Notes: generated from the sequence alone by a model not told the origin. A stretch of DNA of 41,858 nt from Albibeggiatoa sp964388965 (GCA_964388965.1 CAYMCP010000025.1:1-41858), one strand, 5' to 3'; counted from the stretch's first letter, positions 8,620 through 17,929 are shown. A program made the numbers and translations.

Positions 8620-9621
8620 ATGAGAGTGAAATCAATTAAGTTTTTAGCATTAGTATGGATAGGTTTTTTTCTCATAAGTTGTGATAATAATGACAAAAAA
8701 CATGTAGAACATACTATAACTTGGGACATGCCTACACCATATTCTGACACCGTTTTTCACACCAAAAACGTTCACGATTTTGCCGCTGAGGTCAAACAAC
8801 TCACACAGGGTAGGCTCAATATTCAAGTGCATTCTGGCGCGTCGTTATACAAACATCCCGAAATTAAACGCGCTGTGCGCAGTGGTCAGGTACCGATGGG
8901 TGAAATATTGATTTCTCTATTAGGCAACGAAGACCCATTGTTTCAACTAGATTCTTTACCCCTATTAGCAACCAGTTACGATCAAGCACAGAGATTGTGG
9001 CGGATTTCGCGTCCAGCAATTGAGGCACTACTAGACGAACAAGGTTTAAAATTATTATACGCAGTGCCTTGGCCGCCGCAGGGTTTGTATACTAAAAAAC
9101 CAATTAGTGTAATCGAAGATATGCAGGGTGCTAAGATTCGAGTTTATAATGCGTTACTATCTCGTTTAGTTGAATTGCTAGGCGGCAATCCCTCTACTGT
9201 GCAATCTCCAGAAATTCCACAAGCATTTGGTACGGGTTTAATTAATGCAATGATTACTTCGCCATCCACGGGTGTAAGCAGTCAGTGTTGGGATTTTGTA
9301 TCACATTATTATGATATTCAGGCTTGGATTCCTAAAAATATGGTATTTGTGAATAAACGCGCATTTGAAGGTTTAACGCCAGATATACAAAATGCAATCT
9401 TAACAGCCTCACGTCATGCTGAAGAGCGCGGTTGGGAAATGAGTCAGCAAGAAACGATTGAAAAAACCCGTACTCTAGCAAAAAAGGGGGTGTTTGTATT
9501 AAAACCAACTGTGGAGTTTCAACAAAGTTTAGATGAAATTCAAATCCAGATGGCTAGAGAATGGAAAGAAACTGCCGGCGAAATCGGCGTGAAAGTACTC
9601 GAAGAAATGAATATAAATTAG
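8620..9621 (+). CDS. Orphan TRAP-type (DctP family) solute-binding lipoprotein
   Basis: A 333-residue exported binding protein of the TRAP/DctP family, which normally delivers carboxylates to a DctQ-DctM permease. The signal peptide ends in the lipobox LISC, so C21 would be lipidated; Asp22 at +2 would favour retention in the inner membrane by the E. coli rule. R174 (GAKIRVYN) is at the position of the conserved Arg that binds substrate carboxylate. A good ribosome site (GAGGGG, 8612-8617) precedes the ATG. No dctQ or dctM is present. The gene lies 18 bases after the channel fusion and on the same strand as the large sensor kinase downstream, so it may serve as a ligand-presenting receptor rather than in transport; that role is inference. 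Confidence 0.88.
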   Translation: MRVKSIKFLALVWIGFFLISCDNNDKKHVEHTITWDMPTPYSDTVFHTKNVHDFAAEVKQLTQGRLNIQVHSGASLYKHPEIKRAVRSGQVPMGEILISLLGNEDPLFQLDSLPLLATSYDQAQRLWRISRPAIEALLDEQGLKLLYAVPWPPQGLYTKKPISVIEDMQGAKIRVYNALLSRLVELLGGNPSTVQSPEIPQAFGTGLINAMITSPSTGVSSQCWDFVSHYYDIQAWIPKNMVFVNKRAFEGLTPDIQNAILTASRHAEERGWEMSQQETIEKTRTLAKKGVFVLKPTVEFQQSLDEIQIQMAREWKETAGEIGVKVLEEMNIN

Positions 9622-9659
9622 TAAGTTACGCTTCTAATAATGTTGCTATGTCTTAATTG

Positions 9660-9762
9660 TCTCGTTCCCACAAGCTTTATGTCAATGCCTTCACGACATG
9701 CTACGTCGAATTGACTCGTGACGCGCCGCGTCCGGACTGCATTCCGGCATGTAGGAACGAGA
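9660..9762. repeat. 103-bp GC-rich element with 9-bp terminal inverted repeats
   Basis: TCTCGTTCC at 9660-9668 and GGAACGAGA at 9754-9762 bound a segment clearly richer in G+C than its surroundings. It differs from the GGCGTTACGCAG family elsewhere in the window, so it is a second repeat type. It lies in the 364-base gap between the binding lipoprotein and the big kinase; the rest of that gap holds no supported gene and must contain any promoter for the kinase. Confidence 0.55.
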
Positions 9763-9985
9763 AAATCTTGAATTTCCAAATGCTACCAAATTTAAACCTC
9801 AAACTTGATAATTTTCCAATAGTGTACGCATGTCCCATATTTTGCTTATATTCTGCTTTGGAAATGGAGCGAGAACAGCATATCCTCTTGTGATAACATG
9901 CTAAATTCTCATCTTTATATCCCAATTTTTTTGTTTTAAGATATAAAAGCAGCATTAGTTAAAGCATATTAAGAATGGAAAAAAC

Positions 9986-12900
9986 ATGCTAAAAAAAATA
10001 TATTTATATAAATACTACTTACTATTTTGTATCATATTAGAATCATTGATAATTTTTATATTACATCACAATTATCAAATCCAAAAACAGAAATTAGAAG
10101 AAACTCATATTAATCAATTAAATACAACCTACCAAGTTGTGGTTAATACCTATGGCTTGGTTGCACAAACTATATTTAACGAATTAATCAACCGCCCAGA
10201 AATAATCAACATTTTTTCCCAAGCCGCAACCGCCGACTCCGAAACTAAAAAACGAATTCGTCACCAGCTTTATGGGCAACTTGAAGATAATTATCGGCGT
10301 TTAAAACAACGTGGTTTAAAACAACTCGATTTTCACCTACCTAACGGTGAAAGCTTTTTGCGCTTCCATCGTCCCAGTCGCTATGGGGATAATTTATTTC
10401 CTATGCGCCACTCGCTTGAGTTAGCTAATACGCAAAAGATTCCGATACAAGGATTTGAAGAAGGAACGATTTTTCAAGCTTTTCGCTATATTTATCCTCT
10501 ATTTAACGAAAATAAACATATTGGTAGCGTTGAAACCAGTGTTTCTTTTCAGGCGATTAAGGAGGAAATGGAAAATATCCAACCCAATCTCTACCATTTC
10601 ATCTTAGATAAAGAAGTTATACTACACAAAGTGCAAGAATCAGAGCAAAGTAATTACATCCAAAGTGAACTAGGGTTTAACTATTTACTTGATAGAGAAT
10701 ATGCGAAAACCTTAGATGTCAAATTGGAAAAAAGCCATTTCATTAACAAACAGCGTTTTCAGTACATTAACAAACAACTCCACCCACAAATTTATCCGCT
10801 ACTGCGTGATGGTAAAACATTTGTTAAAACGATTAATATCAATAAAGCTCACTATGTCATTACTTTTATCCCCATAGCAAACATTGCTGGTAACTTTGTA
10901 GCCTATTTAATATCTTATGCAGAAAATGATAAATTTTATCAATTACAAAATTACTATTATTGGCAATTAGTGATTGTTTCATTTGTTATTTTCGTGCTGG
11001 TCATATTTTTCTACGAATTACACCGCAGTCGTCGCATCATTCAATATCATCATGAGCAATTACAAAAAGTAAATACTGAATTAGAACAACGTGTTAAAGA
11101 ACGTACCGTATTACTCGACGGCATTATGGATGTACAATCTAAATTCATCATTAATATGGATTCATTGCTTGCATTTGAACGCTTACTAGATAAATTATTA
11201 GCATTAACATTTAGCGAATACGGTTTTATCGCTGAAATTTTATACAAAACAGATAAAACACCCTATTTGAGACTCGTTGCAGTGACCAACATTGCGTGGA
11301 ATGACGAAAGTCGGGCTTTATATGATAAATTAGAAACGGAAGAAGGCTTAACATTTAATAACTTAGACAATTTATTTGGTCAAGTTGTCTTAACTGGCAA
11401 CGTTATTATTTCTAACAATCCGAAAACAGATGCGCGTAGCGTGGGCATACCAGAAGGTCACCCTCCAGTAAATACTTTTTTGGGATTACCGATATATCGC
11501 GGCTCGCAACTGATTGGTGTAATTGGTTTAGCAAATAATCCGCTTGGTTATAATAATCAGCTAATCAATTACTTACAGCCAATTCTTGCGACTTGTGCCA
11601 GCATTATCGAAGCTTATAAAAATTATAAACAACGTTTAAATACGGAATCAGCACTGCGCAATAGTGAAGCACATATCCGTGCCATCATCGAGACTGCCCC
11701 CGACGGTATCATAACTACCGACGAATATGGCAAAATTGAAATGATGAATCCACGTCTTGGTGAAATTTTTGGTTATGCCGAATCTGAATTATTCGCACAA
11801 AATGTCAACGTACTCATGCCAGAACCCTATAGAAGTCATCATGATGATTATTTACAAGCTTATCGTGAAACAAATAATAAACATGTTATTGGTACAATTC
11901 GAGAAGTTCAAGGTTTACATAAAGATGGGACGATATTTCCATTAGAAATTGCTGTTAATGAATTAATTATTGATGGACAACGTAAATTTGTCGGCGCGAT
12001 TCGAGATATTACACAACGTAAAAAAACGGAAACTATCTTACATCAAACAGAGCAAAAATTAATTCAATCATTAGAACGCCGTTTGCAAGATTTAGCTGAA
12101 AATATTCCGGGCATTATTTTTCAATGGTATCAACGTAAAAATGGTGAATCTGGTTTGTATTATGTCAGTCCGCGTTGTGAGGAATTGTATGGTATTAATC
12201 AAGCTGCTTTTCAAAGAGATTGGCGTATTTTCCCAGTCCATCCAGAAGACAAATTAGCATTTGAAACCAGTCTACAACAAGCGGTTACGCTAATTCAAGA
12301 GTGGGAATATGAAGGACGATTACAATTAGAACATAATGAAATTAAATGGTTCAGAGGCATTGCGCGTCCTACAGAAAATCAACAGGAAATTATTTTTAAC
12401 GGTATTTTATTAGATATTACAGTGCAAAAACAGATAGAAGAAAAATTACGATACAATGAAGAGCGTTTTGAACTGGTCATGCTGGGGGCAAATGATGGAT
12501 TATGGGATTGGGATTTAACCACCAATAGCATTTATCTCAGTCCGCGTTGGAAGCAAATGTTAGGTTACGAAGATGCTGAAATCACTGATTCACCACAAGA
12601 ATTTTTTGATAGGCTGCACCCAAATGACAAACAGACAGTACAACAACAAATTGAGCAATATCTTTCCAAACAAATTGAGCATTATGAAATCACTGTTCGC
12701 TTATTACATAAAAATGGGCATTATATATGGGTTTTAACGCGCGGGATTGCTGTTTGGGAAGGTGAAAAACCATACCGTTTTGTTGGTACGCACATTGACT
12801 TAACCGAACAAAAACAAGCAGAACAAGCAATTATCCAAAGCGAAGCTAAGTTACAACAGGTCGTACATGAGCTTAATCAATTCAAAACTACGTTAGATAT

Positions 12901-14668
12901 GACCTTAGATTGTGTATTAATGTTTGAAAGTGATACGTTACAGTTTATTTACGCTAATCAAGGTGCGGTTCGTCAGTTAGGTTATGAGGAGGATGAATTT
13001 TGGCAAATGACACCGCTTGATTTAGAGCCTGAAACGACTAAGGAAGCATTCCAAACACTCATTAATCCATTGTTACAAGGCGATTTAGCAGCATTAACTA
13101 CACAACGTTTTTATCGACATAAGGAAGGATATTTAATTCCATTTGAAGTGTCATTGCAACATATTCAAATTGACGAGCAACGACAACGTTTTGTAGCAAT
13201 TGTCCGCGACATGCACCAACGTTTACAAGCTGAAGAAGAATTGCATAAATTATCTACTGCCATTGCGCAAAGTGCCAATACAATAATGATTACAAATTTA
13301 GACGGTAATATTGAATTTGTTAATCCAGCTTTTGAAAAATCAACAGGTTATACTTATCATGAAGTCGTTGGTAATAATCCGCGTGTTTTAAAATCGGGTT
13401 TACAATCAGATAATATTTATCGTGAGATGTGGGATACGATTAAAAATCAAGGTAAAGTGTGGCACGGCGAATTAGCGAATAAACGTAAAAATGGAGAAAT
13501 TTATTGGGAATCTGTCAACATTACGCCAGTCCGCAGTACAGAAGGCAAAACAACGCATTTTATGGCAGTCAAAGAAGATATTACCCAGCGTAAGCAAGCT
13601 GAGGCTGCATTACAGAGAAAAAATAAAGAATTAGCGCGTACCTTACAGGAATTACAAATCACACAACAAGAGTTAATTTTGTCAGAAAAAATGGCAGCTT
13701 TGGGTCAATTAGTCGCCGGTGTTGCGCATGAAGTGAATACGCCTCTAGGTGCAATTCGGTCTTCGGTGCAAAATATTATTGAGTTTTTAAGTCAGAATTT
13801 ACTCACTTTGCCTACATTTTTCCAAACGCTATCACAAACACAGCAACAAGAATTATTTTTTGCAATGTTAAAAAGAGCGTCCCAGGAGCAACCGATTTTA
13901 ACCACTCGTGAAAAACGTAAAATTCGCCATTATTTAACTGAACAACTGGAAGCGCATAACGTTAAAGAAGCTATTTCGATTGCCGATTATCTGCTTGATA
14001 TGGGTATATATGATGACATAGAGCCGTATTTACCTATTTTGAAAAATACTGAATCACAAAATATTTTAATTAAATTATCTCAATTAACGCAATTGCGCAC
14101 CAGTGCTAAGACGATTGCAACTGCCTCAGAACGTGCTGCAAAAGTCGTATTTGCTTTAAAAACTTATACACGTTACAACCATAGCGGTGAAAAAGTTGAT
14201 GTCAATGTCACGGAGGGAATTGAGACCGTTTTAACTTTGTACCAAAATCAATTAAAACGTGATATTGAGATTAATCGCCATTACGCTGAAAATGTACCAA
14301 AAATTTGGTGTTATTCAGATGAACTTAATCAGATTTGGACAAATTTGATTCATAACGCATTGCAGGCTATGGAATATAAAGGTATTTTAGATATTTATGT
14401 TAAATTGGAAGGGCAAACCCATGTTAAAGTCACGATTGCAGATACGGGGCATGGTATTCCAGATGATATGAAAGATAAAATTTTCACCCCATTTTTTACC
14501 ACCAAACAAGCAGGTGAAGGGAGTGGCTTAGGCTTGGACATTGTGCGAAAAATTGTCCAAAAACATGACGGGCGTATTGAGGTGGAATCCGTTGAAGGGA
14601 AAGGTGCGGCGTTTCATGTCTATTTGCCTATTTTGGACAATTCATCAAAAAGTGAACGGAAATTTTAG
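9986..14668 (+). CDS. Large membrane sensor kinase: periplasmic Cache, GAF, five PAS (first FixL-like), HPK4-type kinase
   Basis: A 1560-residue sensor histidine kinase without a receiver. TM1 (10-28) and TM2 (about 322-345) flank a periplasmic dCache-like domain. A coiled coil, a GAF domain (about 390-549) and five PAS domains follow (about 555-680, 692-812, 820-945, 962-1085, 1088-1205). The first PAS resembles the FixL haem domain: MPEPYRSHHDDY places H619 at the proximal haem ligand, and R639 (GTIREVQG) matches the O2-contacting Arg. The fifth PAS contains NPRVLKSG. The DHp motif is GVAHEVNTPLGAIRSS (H1248), and about 95 residues (1273-1368) are inserted before DHp helix 2. The catalytic domain has DTGHGIP, FTPFFTTK and GSGLGL. 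The stop codon overlaps the GTG of the next gene by one base. No cognate response regulator is in the window. Confidence 0.92.
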   Translation: MLKKIYLYKYYLLFCIILESLIIFILHHNYQIQKQKLEETHINQLNTTYQVVVNTYGLVAQTIFNELINRPEIINIFSQAATADSETKKRIRHQLYGQLEDNYRRLKQRGLKQLDFHLPNGESFLRFHRPSRYGDNLFPMRHSLELANTQKIPIQGFEEGTIFQAFRYIYPLFNENKHIGSVETSVSFQAIKEEMENIQPNLYHFILDKEVILHKVQESEQSNYIQSELGFNYLLDREYAKTLDVKLEKSHFINKQRFQYINKQLHPQIYPLLRDGKTFVKTININKAHYVITFIPIANIAGNFVAYLISYAENDKFYQLQNYYYWQLVIVSFVIFVLVIFFYELHRSRRIIQYHHEQLQKVNTELEQRVKERTVLLDGIMDVQSKFIINMDSLLAFERLLDKLLALTFSEYGFIAEILYKTDKTPYLRLVAVTNIAWNDESRALYDKLETEEGLTFNNLDNLFGQVVLTGNVIISNNPKTDARSVGIPEGHPPVNTFLGLPIYRGSQLIGVIGLANNPLGYNNQLINYLQPILATCASIIEAYKNYKQRLNTESALRNSEAHIRAIIETAPDGIITTDEYGKIEMMNPRLGEIFGYAESELFAQNVNVLMPEPYRSHHDDYLQAYRETNNKHVIGTIREVQGLHKDGTIFPLEIAVNELIIDGQRKFVGAIRDITQRKKTETILHQTEQKLIQSLERRLQDLAENIPGIIFQWYQRKNGESGLYYVSPRCEELYGINQAAFQRDWRIFPVHPEDKLAFETSLQQAVTLIQEWEYEGRLQLEHNEIKWFRGIARPTENQQEIIFNGILLDITVQKQIEEKLRYNEERFELVMLGANDGLWDWDLTTNSIYLSPRWKQMLGYEDAEITDSPQEFFDRLHPNDKQTVQQQIEQYLSKQIEHYEITVRLLHKNGHYIWVLTRGIAVWEGEKPYRFVGTHIDLTEQKQAEQAIIQSEAKLQQVVHELNQFKTTLDMTLDCVLMFESDTLQFIYANQGAVRQLGYEEDEFWQMTPLDLEPETTKEAFQTLINPLLQGDLAALTTQRFYRHKEGYLIPFEVSLQHIQIDEQRQRFVAIVRDMHQRLQAEEELHKLSTAIAQSANTIMITNLDGNIEFVNPAFEKSTGYTYHEVVGNNPRVLKSGLQSDNIYREMWDTIKNQGKVWHGELANKRKNGEIYWESVNITPVRSTEGKTTHFMAVKEDITQRKQAEAALQRKNKELARTLQELQITQQELILSEKMAALGQLVAGVAHEVNTPLGAIRSSVQNIIEFLSQNLLTLPTFFQTLSQTQQQELFFAMLKRASQEQPILTTREKRKIRHYLTEQLEAHNVKEAISIADYLLDMGIYDDIEPYLPILKNTESQNILIKLSQLTQLRTSAKTIATASERAAKVVFALKTYTRYNHSGEKVDVNVTEGIETVLTLYQNQLKRDIEINRHYAENVPKIWCYSDELNQIWTNLIHNALQAMEYKGILDIYVKLEGQTHVKVTIADTGHGIPDDMKDKIFTPFFTTKQAGEGSGLGLDIVRKIVQKHDGRIEVESVEGKGAAFHVYLPILDNSSKSERKF

Positions 14669-15627
14669 TGAAAGCATTGTGGTTGGAAAATGGACGATTA
14701 ACTCTACGTGAAGACGTTGATTTACCTCAATTAAATGAATCAAATGGGGTTTTAGTTCGGGTATTATTGGCAGGAATTTGTGCAACCGATTTACAATTGC
14801 TGCGCGGTTATTATCCATTTACTGGCATTTTGGGACATGAATTTGTTGGCGAAATCGTACAAGCAGCGCGTAGACCAGAATGGATAGGACGGCGTGTCGT
14901 GGGAGAAATTAACATCACTTGCGGACAATGCGCTCAATGTCTTGCTTTGCGTCCGAGCCATTGCCAGCAACGAAAAGTATTAGGCATTAAACAATATCAT
15001 GGTGCATTTGCCGAATATTTAACTTTACCTTTACAAAATTTGCATTGTGTACCAGAAAATGTAAGTAATGAACAAGCGGTATTTACCGAGCCATTGGCTG
15101 CTGCTTTGGAAATTCAAAATCAATATCATGTCAAATCTACAAACAAAGTATTAATTATCGGCGCGGGACGGTTAGGACAATTAATAGCGCACACTTTAAC
15201 ATTAACAGGTTGTGATTTACAGGTTGCAGCACGTTATCCGCATCAGCGAAATTTATTGCATAAACAAGGCATTCAATGGATTTTAGAGACAGCATTGCCC
15301 TTGCAATATTATGATTTAGTGATTGAGGCGACAGGGTCGGATTCTGGCTTAAAAAGTGCGCTGGACACTGTACGTCCACAGGGCACAATCATTTTAAAAA
15401 GCACGTATAAGGGCAATGCAAATATTGATTTTTCTCGCATTGTCGTTAACGAAATCCAACTTTTAGGCTCACGTTGTGGTGCGTTCCAACCGGCATTAAA
15501 TTTATTAGCACAACGCAAACTGAATCCTGAATGCTTAATTGATGGTCGGTATAATTTGACTGAGGGGATTTATGGAATTGGGCAGGCACAACAAGCCCAT
15601 GTCATGAAAATATTACTTGCGCCGTGA
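14668..15627 (+). CDS. Zinc-dependent alcohol dehydrogenase (MDR family)
   Basis: A medium-chain dehydrogenase/reductase of 319 residues, slightly shorter than the usual 340-350. Catalytic zinc ligands are C38 (GICATD) and H57/E58 (GHEF). The structural zinc loop is complete (C85, C88, C91, C99). The NAD(P) fold carries GAGRLG at 165-170. The substrate cannot be read from the sequence; alcohols, polyols or threonine-like substrates are all possible. The GTG start overlaps the stop of the kinase gene (TAGTG), so its translation is coupled to the sensor, an unusual pairing of a kinase with a metabolic enzyme. A terminator hairpin begins in its own stop codon. Confidence 0.88.
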   Translation: MKALWLENGRLTLREDVDLPQLNESNGVLVRVLLAGICATDLQLLRGYYPFTGILGHEFVGEIVQAARRPEWIGRRVVGEINITCGQCAQCLALRPSHCQQRKVLGIKQYHGAFAEYLTLPLQNLHCVPENVSNEQAVFTEPLAAALEIQNQYHVKSTNKVLIIGAGRLGQLIAHTLTLTGCDLQVAARYPHQRNLLHKQGIQWILETALPLQYYDLVIEATGSDSGLKSALDTVRPQGTIILKSTYKGNANIDFSRIVVNEIQLLGSRCGAFQPALNLLAQRKLNPECLIDGRYNLTEGIYGIGQAQQAHVMKILLAP

Positions 15628-15654
15628 ATCAAAAAATTCAGACACGGCTTTTAT
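15621..15654. terminator. Rho-independent terminator, probably bidirectional
   Basis: GCCGTG (15621-15626) pairs with CACGGC (15643-15648), with additional inner AAT/ATT pairing, followed by TTTTAT on the + strand. The left arm includes the stop codon of the dehydrogenase. On the minus strand the A-run in the loop gives a weaker U-tract, so it may also end the prepilin operon. Confidence 0.65.
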
Positions 15655-16244
15655 AACTCAAAGAAAACATTATAATCTTTGCTATCATCATAAGCGGTTG
15701 CGGCAGAGTAATTAGGTCCTTCAGCCGCTTGAATGCCACCTTTTGCAGGATCGGAATCGTCAGAGCGAGACTCCAAAATAGAAACTATTTTACCGGGCAT
15801 ATTCTGGAATCCGACATGTATACCTGAAATATTTGCACCATTTTCACTGCACGCGCCCACCAACCCCCCAAAAGCATTAGTCGGATGACTGGAATCGTCA
15901 ACAGCTCCTGCAACCAATTTTGCGTTACGCAAATGTAACCAAAAATATTCAGGTTCGCCCGCACCGTCAAATTTACCTTCAATTCTACCATCATTATCTC
16001 CGCCTTTGACTCCAGCACCCCAACGGACAACAGTCTTATCTTCCTTATCGTCTCCGGGCAAGGCGCGGTAACGATCTTGATAGCTATAAATAGCAGAAGA
16101 AATGCCCGTAAACGAATTTTCTACATTAATTACTTTAGCATTAATAATAATTTCTTGACCTTTGAGTACACCGCCCAACAATAGACCGATGATGACTAGT
16201 ACAATCGCAATTTCAACCAGTGTAAAACCTGCTTGTTTTTTCAT
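15651..16244 (-). CDS. Type IV prepilin-like (pseudopilin) protein
   Basis: A 197-residue protein with a class III prepilin leader: MKKQAG is cut before Phe, followed by FTLVEIAIVLVIIGLLLGG, with the conserved Glu at +5 and a hydrophobic helix that packs into the pilus core. The remainder is a soluble head rich in Gly, Asp and Ser. I chose the ATG at 16244, preceded by AAGGGA and giving the normal six-residue leader; an ATG at 16292 would add 16 residues. It is probably the last gene of an operon with the membrane-anchored protein and ABC-2 permease upstream. Assembly would need a PilD-type peptidase encoded elsewhere. It could be a minor pilin or a type II secretion pseudopilin; the head does not tell me which. 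Confidence 0.88.
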   Translation of the reverse strand: MKKQAGFTLVEIAIVLVIIGLLLGGVLKGQEIIINAKVINVENSFTGISSAIYSYQDRYRALPGDDKEDKTVVRWGAGVKGGDNDGRIEGKFDGAGEPEYFWLHLRNAKLVAGAVDDSSHPTNAFGGLVGACSENGANISGIHVGFQNMPGKIVSILESRSDDSDPAKGGIQAAEGPNYSAATAYDDSKDYNVFFEL

Positions 16245-16319
16245 TACTTTAGTTCCCTTTGTTATGCTCTTAAATAATTTGGTAGCATTCATTTTAATTC
16301 AAAATTAAACACACAATTT

Positions 16320-17039
16320 TCATTGTTGTAATACGGTAGACTGCTCTAAAACTTGAAGTTTTTCGTTTAAAAAAATAATTTCATCTGGATCGGTAATAAG
16401 CCCATTGCTTAACAACCCACCGATTAATAAGCGCGCTTGAGATAATTCCCCCATATCTTCTAGGATAAAAATCTGCATTTCTTTTGCCCAATCAGGCATA
16501 TTGGGAATATCTGCTGCGTAACTCGTTAAAACTTTGGCGTATTTTAGAGCTAAAGACAAATCTTGTAAACGATACTTTGCGCTGATAGTCGCTTGAGCAA
16601 GCCAACGCCAACGTCTTTTTGGATCAATGAAAAATTGCTGATATATGAATTCTAGCACTTGTCGTTGCTTTTGTGGATTATTCACCAAGATGTATTGATA
16701 ACTGGATAGAAAAAGTGGATATTGGGTAGTTGCATCTTGCGCTAAAATCGCGCTTAACCACGCAGTTAAATACTTATAATCAATATTATTATTACTAATA
16801 TGCTGCCCATTTTGTGAGCTATATGATTGTAACCAAAGTATCCGCCAACGTGCTGCTGCAACATTATCACCCAAAGATTGCAGATTTAACATATTTTGTG
16901 TTGGTACAGGCGGCAGTGGTTTTAAGGTAAAATTTGTTTTTAAACAAGCATGTTGCCACATTATTTGTAATGTAAGTGCACAGAATAGTAACAATAAAAT
17001 AAATGTCGGAACAGCGTGTAGATGCCTTTGTTTTTTCAT
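16320..17039 (-). CDS. Membrane-anchored helical (TPR-like) protein of unknown function
   Basis: A 239-residue protein with one N-terminal membrane segment (about 10-29), a short Pro-rich linker (LPPVPTQ) and an all-helical domain. The pattern RRWRWLAQATISAKYRL...LALKYAKVLTSYA...WAKEMQIFILEDMGE resembles tetratricopeptide-like helix pairs. No catalytic motif is visible. Its ATG overlaps the TGA of the ABC-2 permease gene upstream (ATGA), so the two are translationally coupled, and the prepilin gene starts 75 bases downstream. The context suggests a periplasmic partner of the permease or a pilus assembly factor; I cannot choose between them. Confidence 0.75.
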   Translation of the reverse strand: MKKQRHLHAVPTFILLLLFCALTLQIMWQHACLKTNFTLKPLPPVPTQNMLNLQSLGDNVAAARWRILWLQSYSSQNGQHISNNNIDYKYLTAWLSAILAQDATTQYPLFLSSYQYILVNNPQKQRQVLEFIYQQFFIDPKRRWRWLAQATISAKYRLQDLSLALKYAKVLTSYAADIPNMPDWAKEMQIFILEDMGELSQARLLIGGLLSNGLITDPDEIIFLNEKLQVLEQSTVLQQ

Positions 17040-17809
17040 AAATTTCTTCTATAAAAATCAAATAAACTTGCAGATATAACCAATATTAAATAAATAATTG
17101 TTTGTATAAGTAAGCTTACAATATTATCCCATTGCGCACTGTGATAAATTAACCACTCGGAACGGGTAAAACGGCTTAAATCTGGTAACAACAACGCAAG
17201 TAGTTGACTAAGATAATATAAAAGTTGTTCTGACCATACCCAACTGTCTTGCAAATTATGTGACATTAATTGAATTGCATCAATACTACGTGCTAATAAA
17301 TAAAAACCGATTAAGCTACTTAATGCAGGTAAAGTATGCTGTAAACTAAGACTGAAAAATATAGCCAAGCTGATTATTAACAATAGCTCACAATATAATG
17401 AAATTATCCATAAAATTAATTGTTTAAATTCAACATGCGCTGATAGTAATACACCAAATAAACAGCAAATTATGAAGCCTAATAGTGAAAAACCAAGTAA
17501 TTTACCCAAAATATAAGTTGTGCGAGATAAAGCTAAAGACATCAATAAATAAATACTATGCTGGTTAAATTCTTGAGTGACACTACTGATGACGAATAAA
17601 CCCATTAAATAAATGGCAGCAAAACGTAAAAATGTTGCTATTAGGATAACTTGAGTCGCTTCTTTTTCAAAGATAACAATTTGTTGTAAAAATAATTCTA
17701 GGCTAATACTTAGACCAATGAAGGTAAATAGAATAATAAAAAATCGTGTATAAATAGCCTCGATTAAAGTGTATCGTGCTAATACTACAATTTGTTGCAG
17801 CGGATTCAT
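17036..17809 (-). CDS. ABC-2 type permease subunit
   Basis: A 257-residue integral membrane protein with about six hydrophobic segments. It has the ABC-2 style arrangement of an N-terminal amphipathic segment followed by TM1, and a cytoplasmic loop SLALSRTTYILGKLLGF that resembles the conserved SR..Y..GK region of these permeases. No ABC ATPase is adjacent: the gene starts 120 bases from the divergent yejF-like gene, which belongs to a different ABC class. It is first in a run with the helical anchored protein and the prepilin. Substrate unknown. Elsewhere in the window a GldG/DUF4340 pair lacks its usual permease, but I see no direct evidence that they work together. Confidence 0.75.
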   Translation of the reverse strand: MNPLQQIVVLARYTLIEAIYTRFFIILFTFIGLSISLELFLQQIVIFEKEATQVILIATFLRFAAIYLMGLFVISSVTQEFNQHSIYLLMSLALSRTTYILGKLLGFSLLGFIICCLFGVLLSAHVEFKQLILWIISLYCELLLIISLAIFFSLSLQHTLPALSSLIGFYLLARSIDAIQLMSHNLQDSWVWSEQLLYYLSQLLALLLPDLSRFTRSEWLIYHSAQWDNIVSLLIQTIIYLILVISASLFDFYRRNL

Positions 17810-17929
17810 ATTGGCAACTTTAAACGACTGAGGTTGAAAAATTGTAATCTATTGAAACTAAATAGGCTAGTAATTCGTTTCCGCTATGTCGTACAATGAT
17901 ACATTCTAACGATTATCAAATAATCTGAC

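Noticed and set aside
9657..9893. A 78-codon reading frame after the DctP-like gene
   Set aside because: It lies across the GC-rich inverted-repeat element, has no ribosome site and no recognisable protein pattern.
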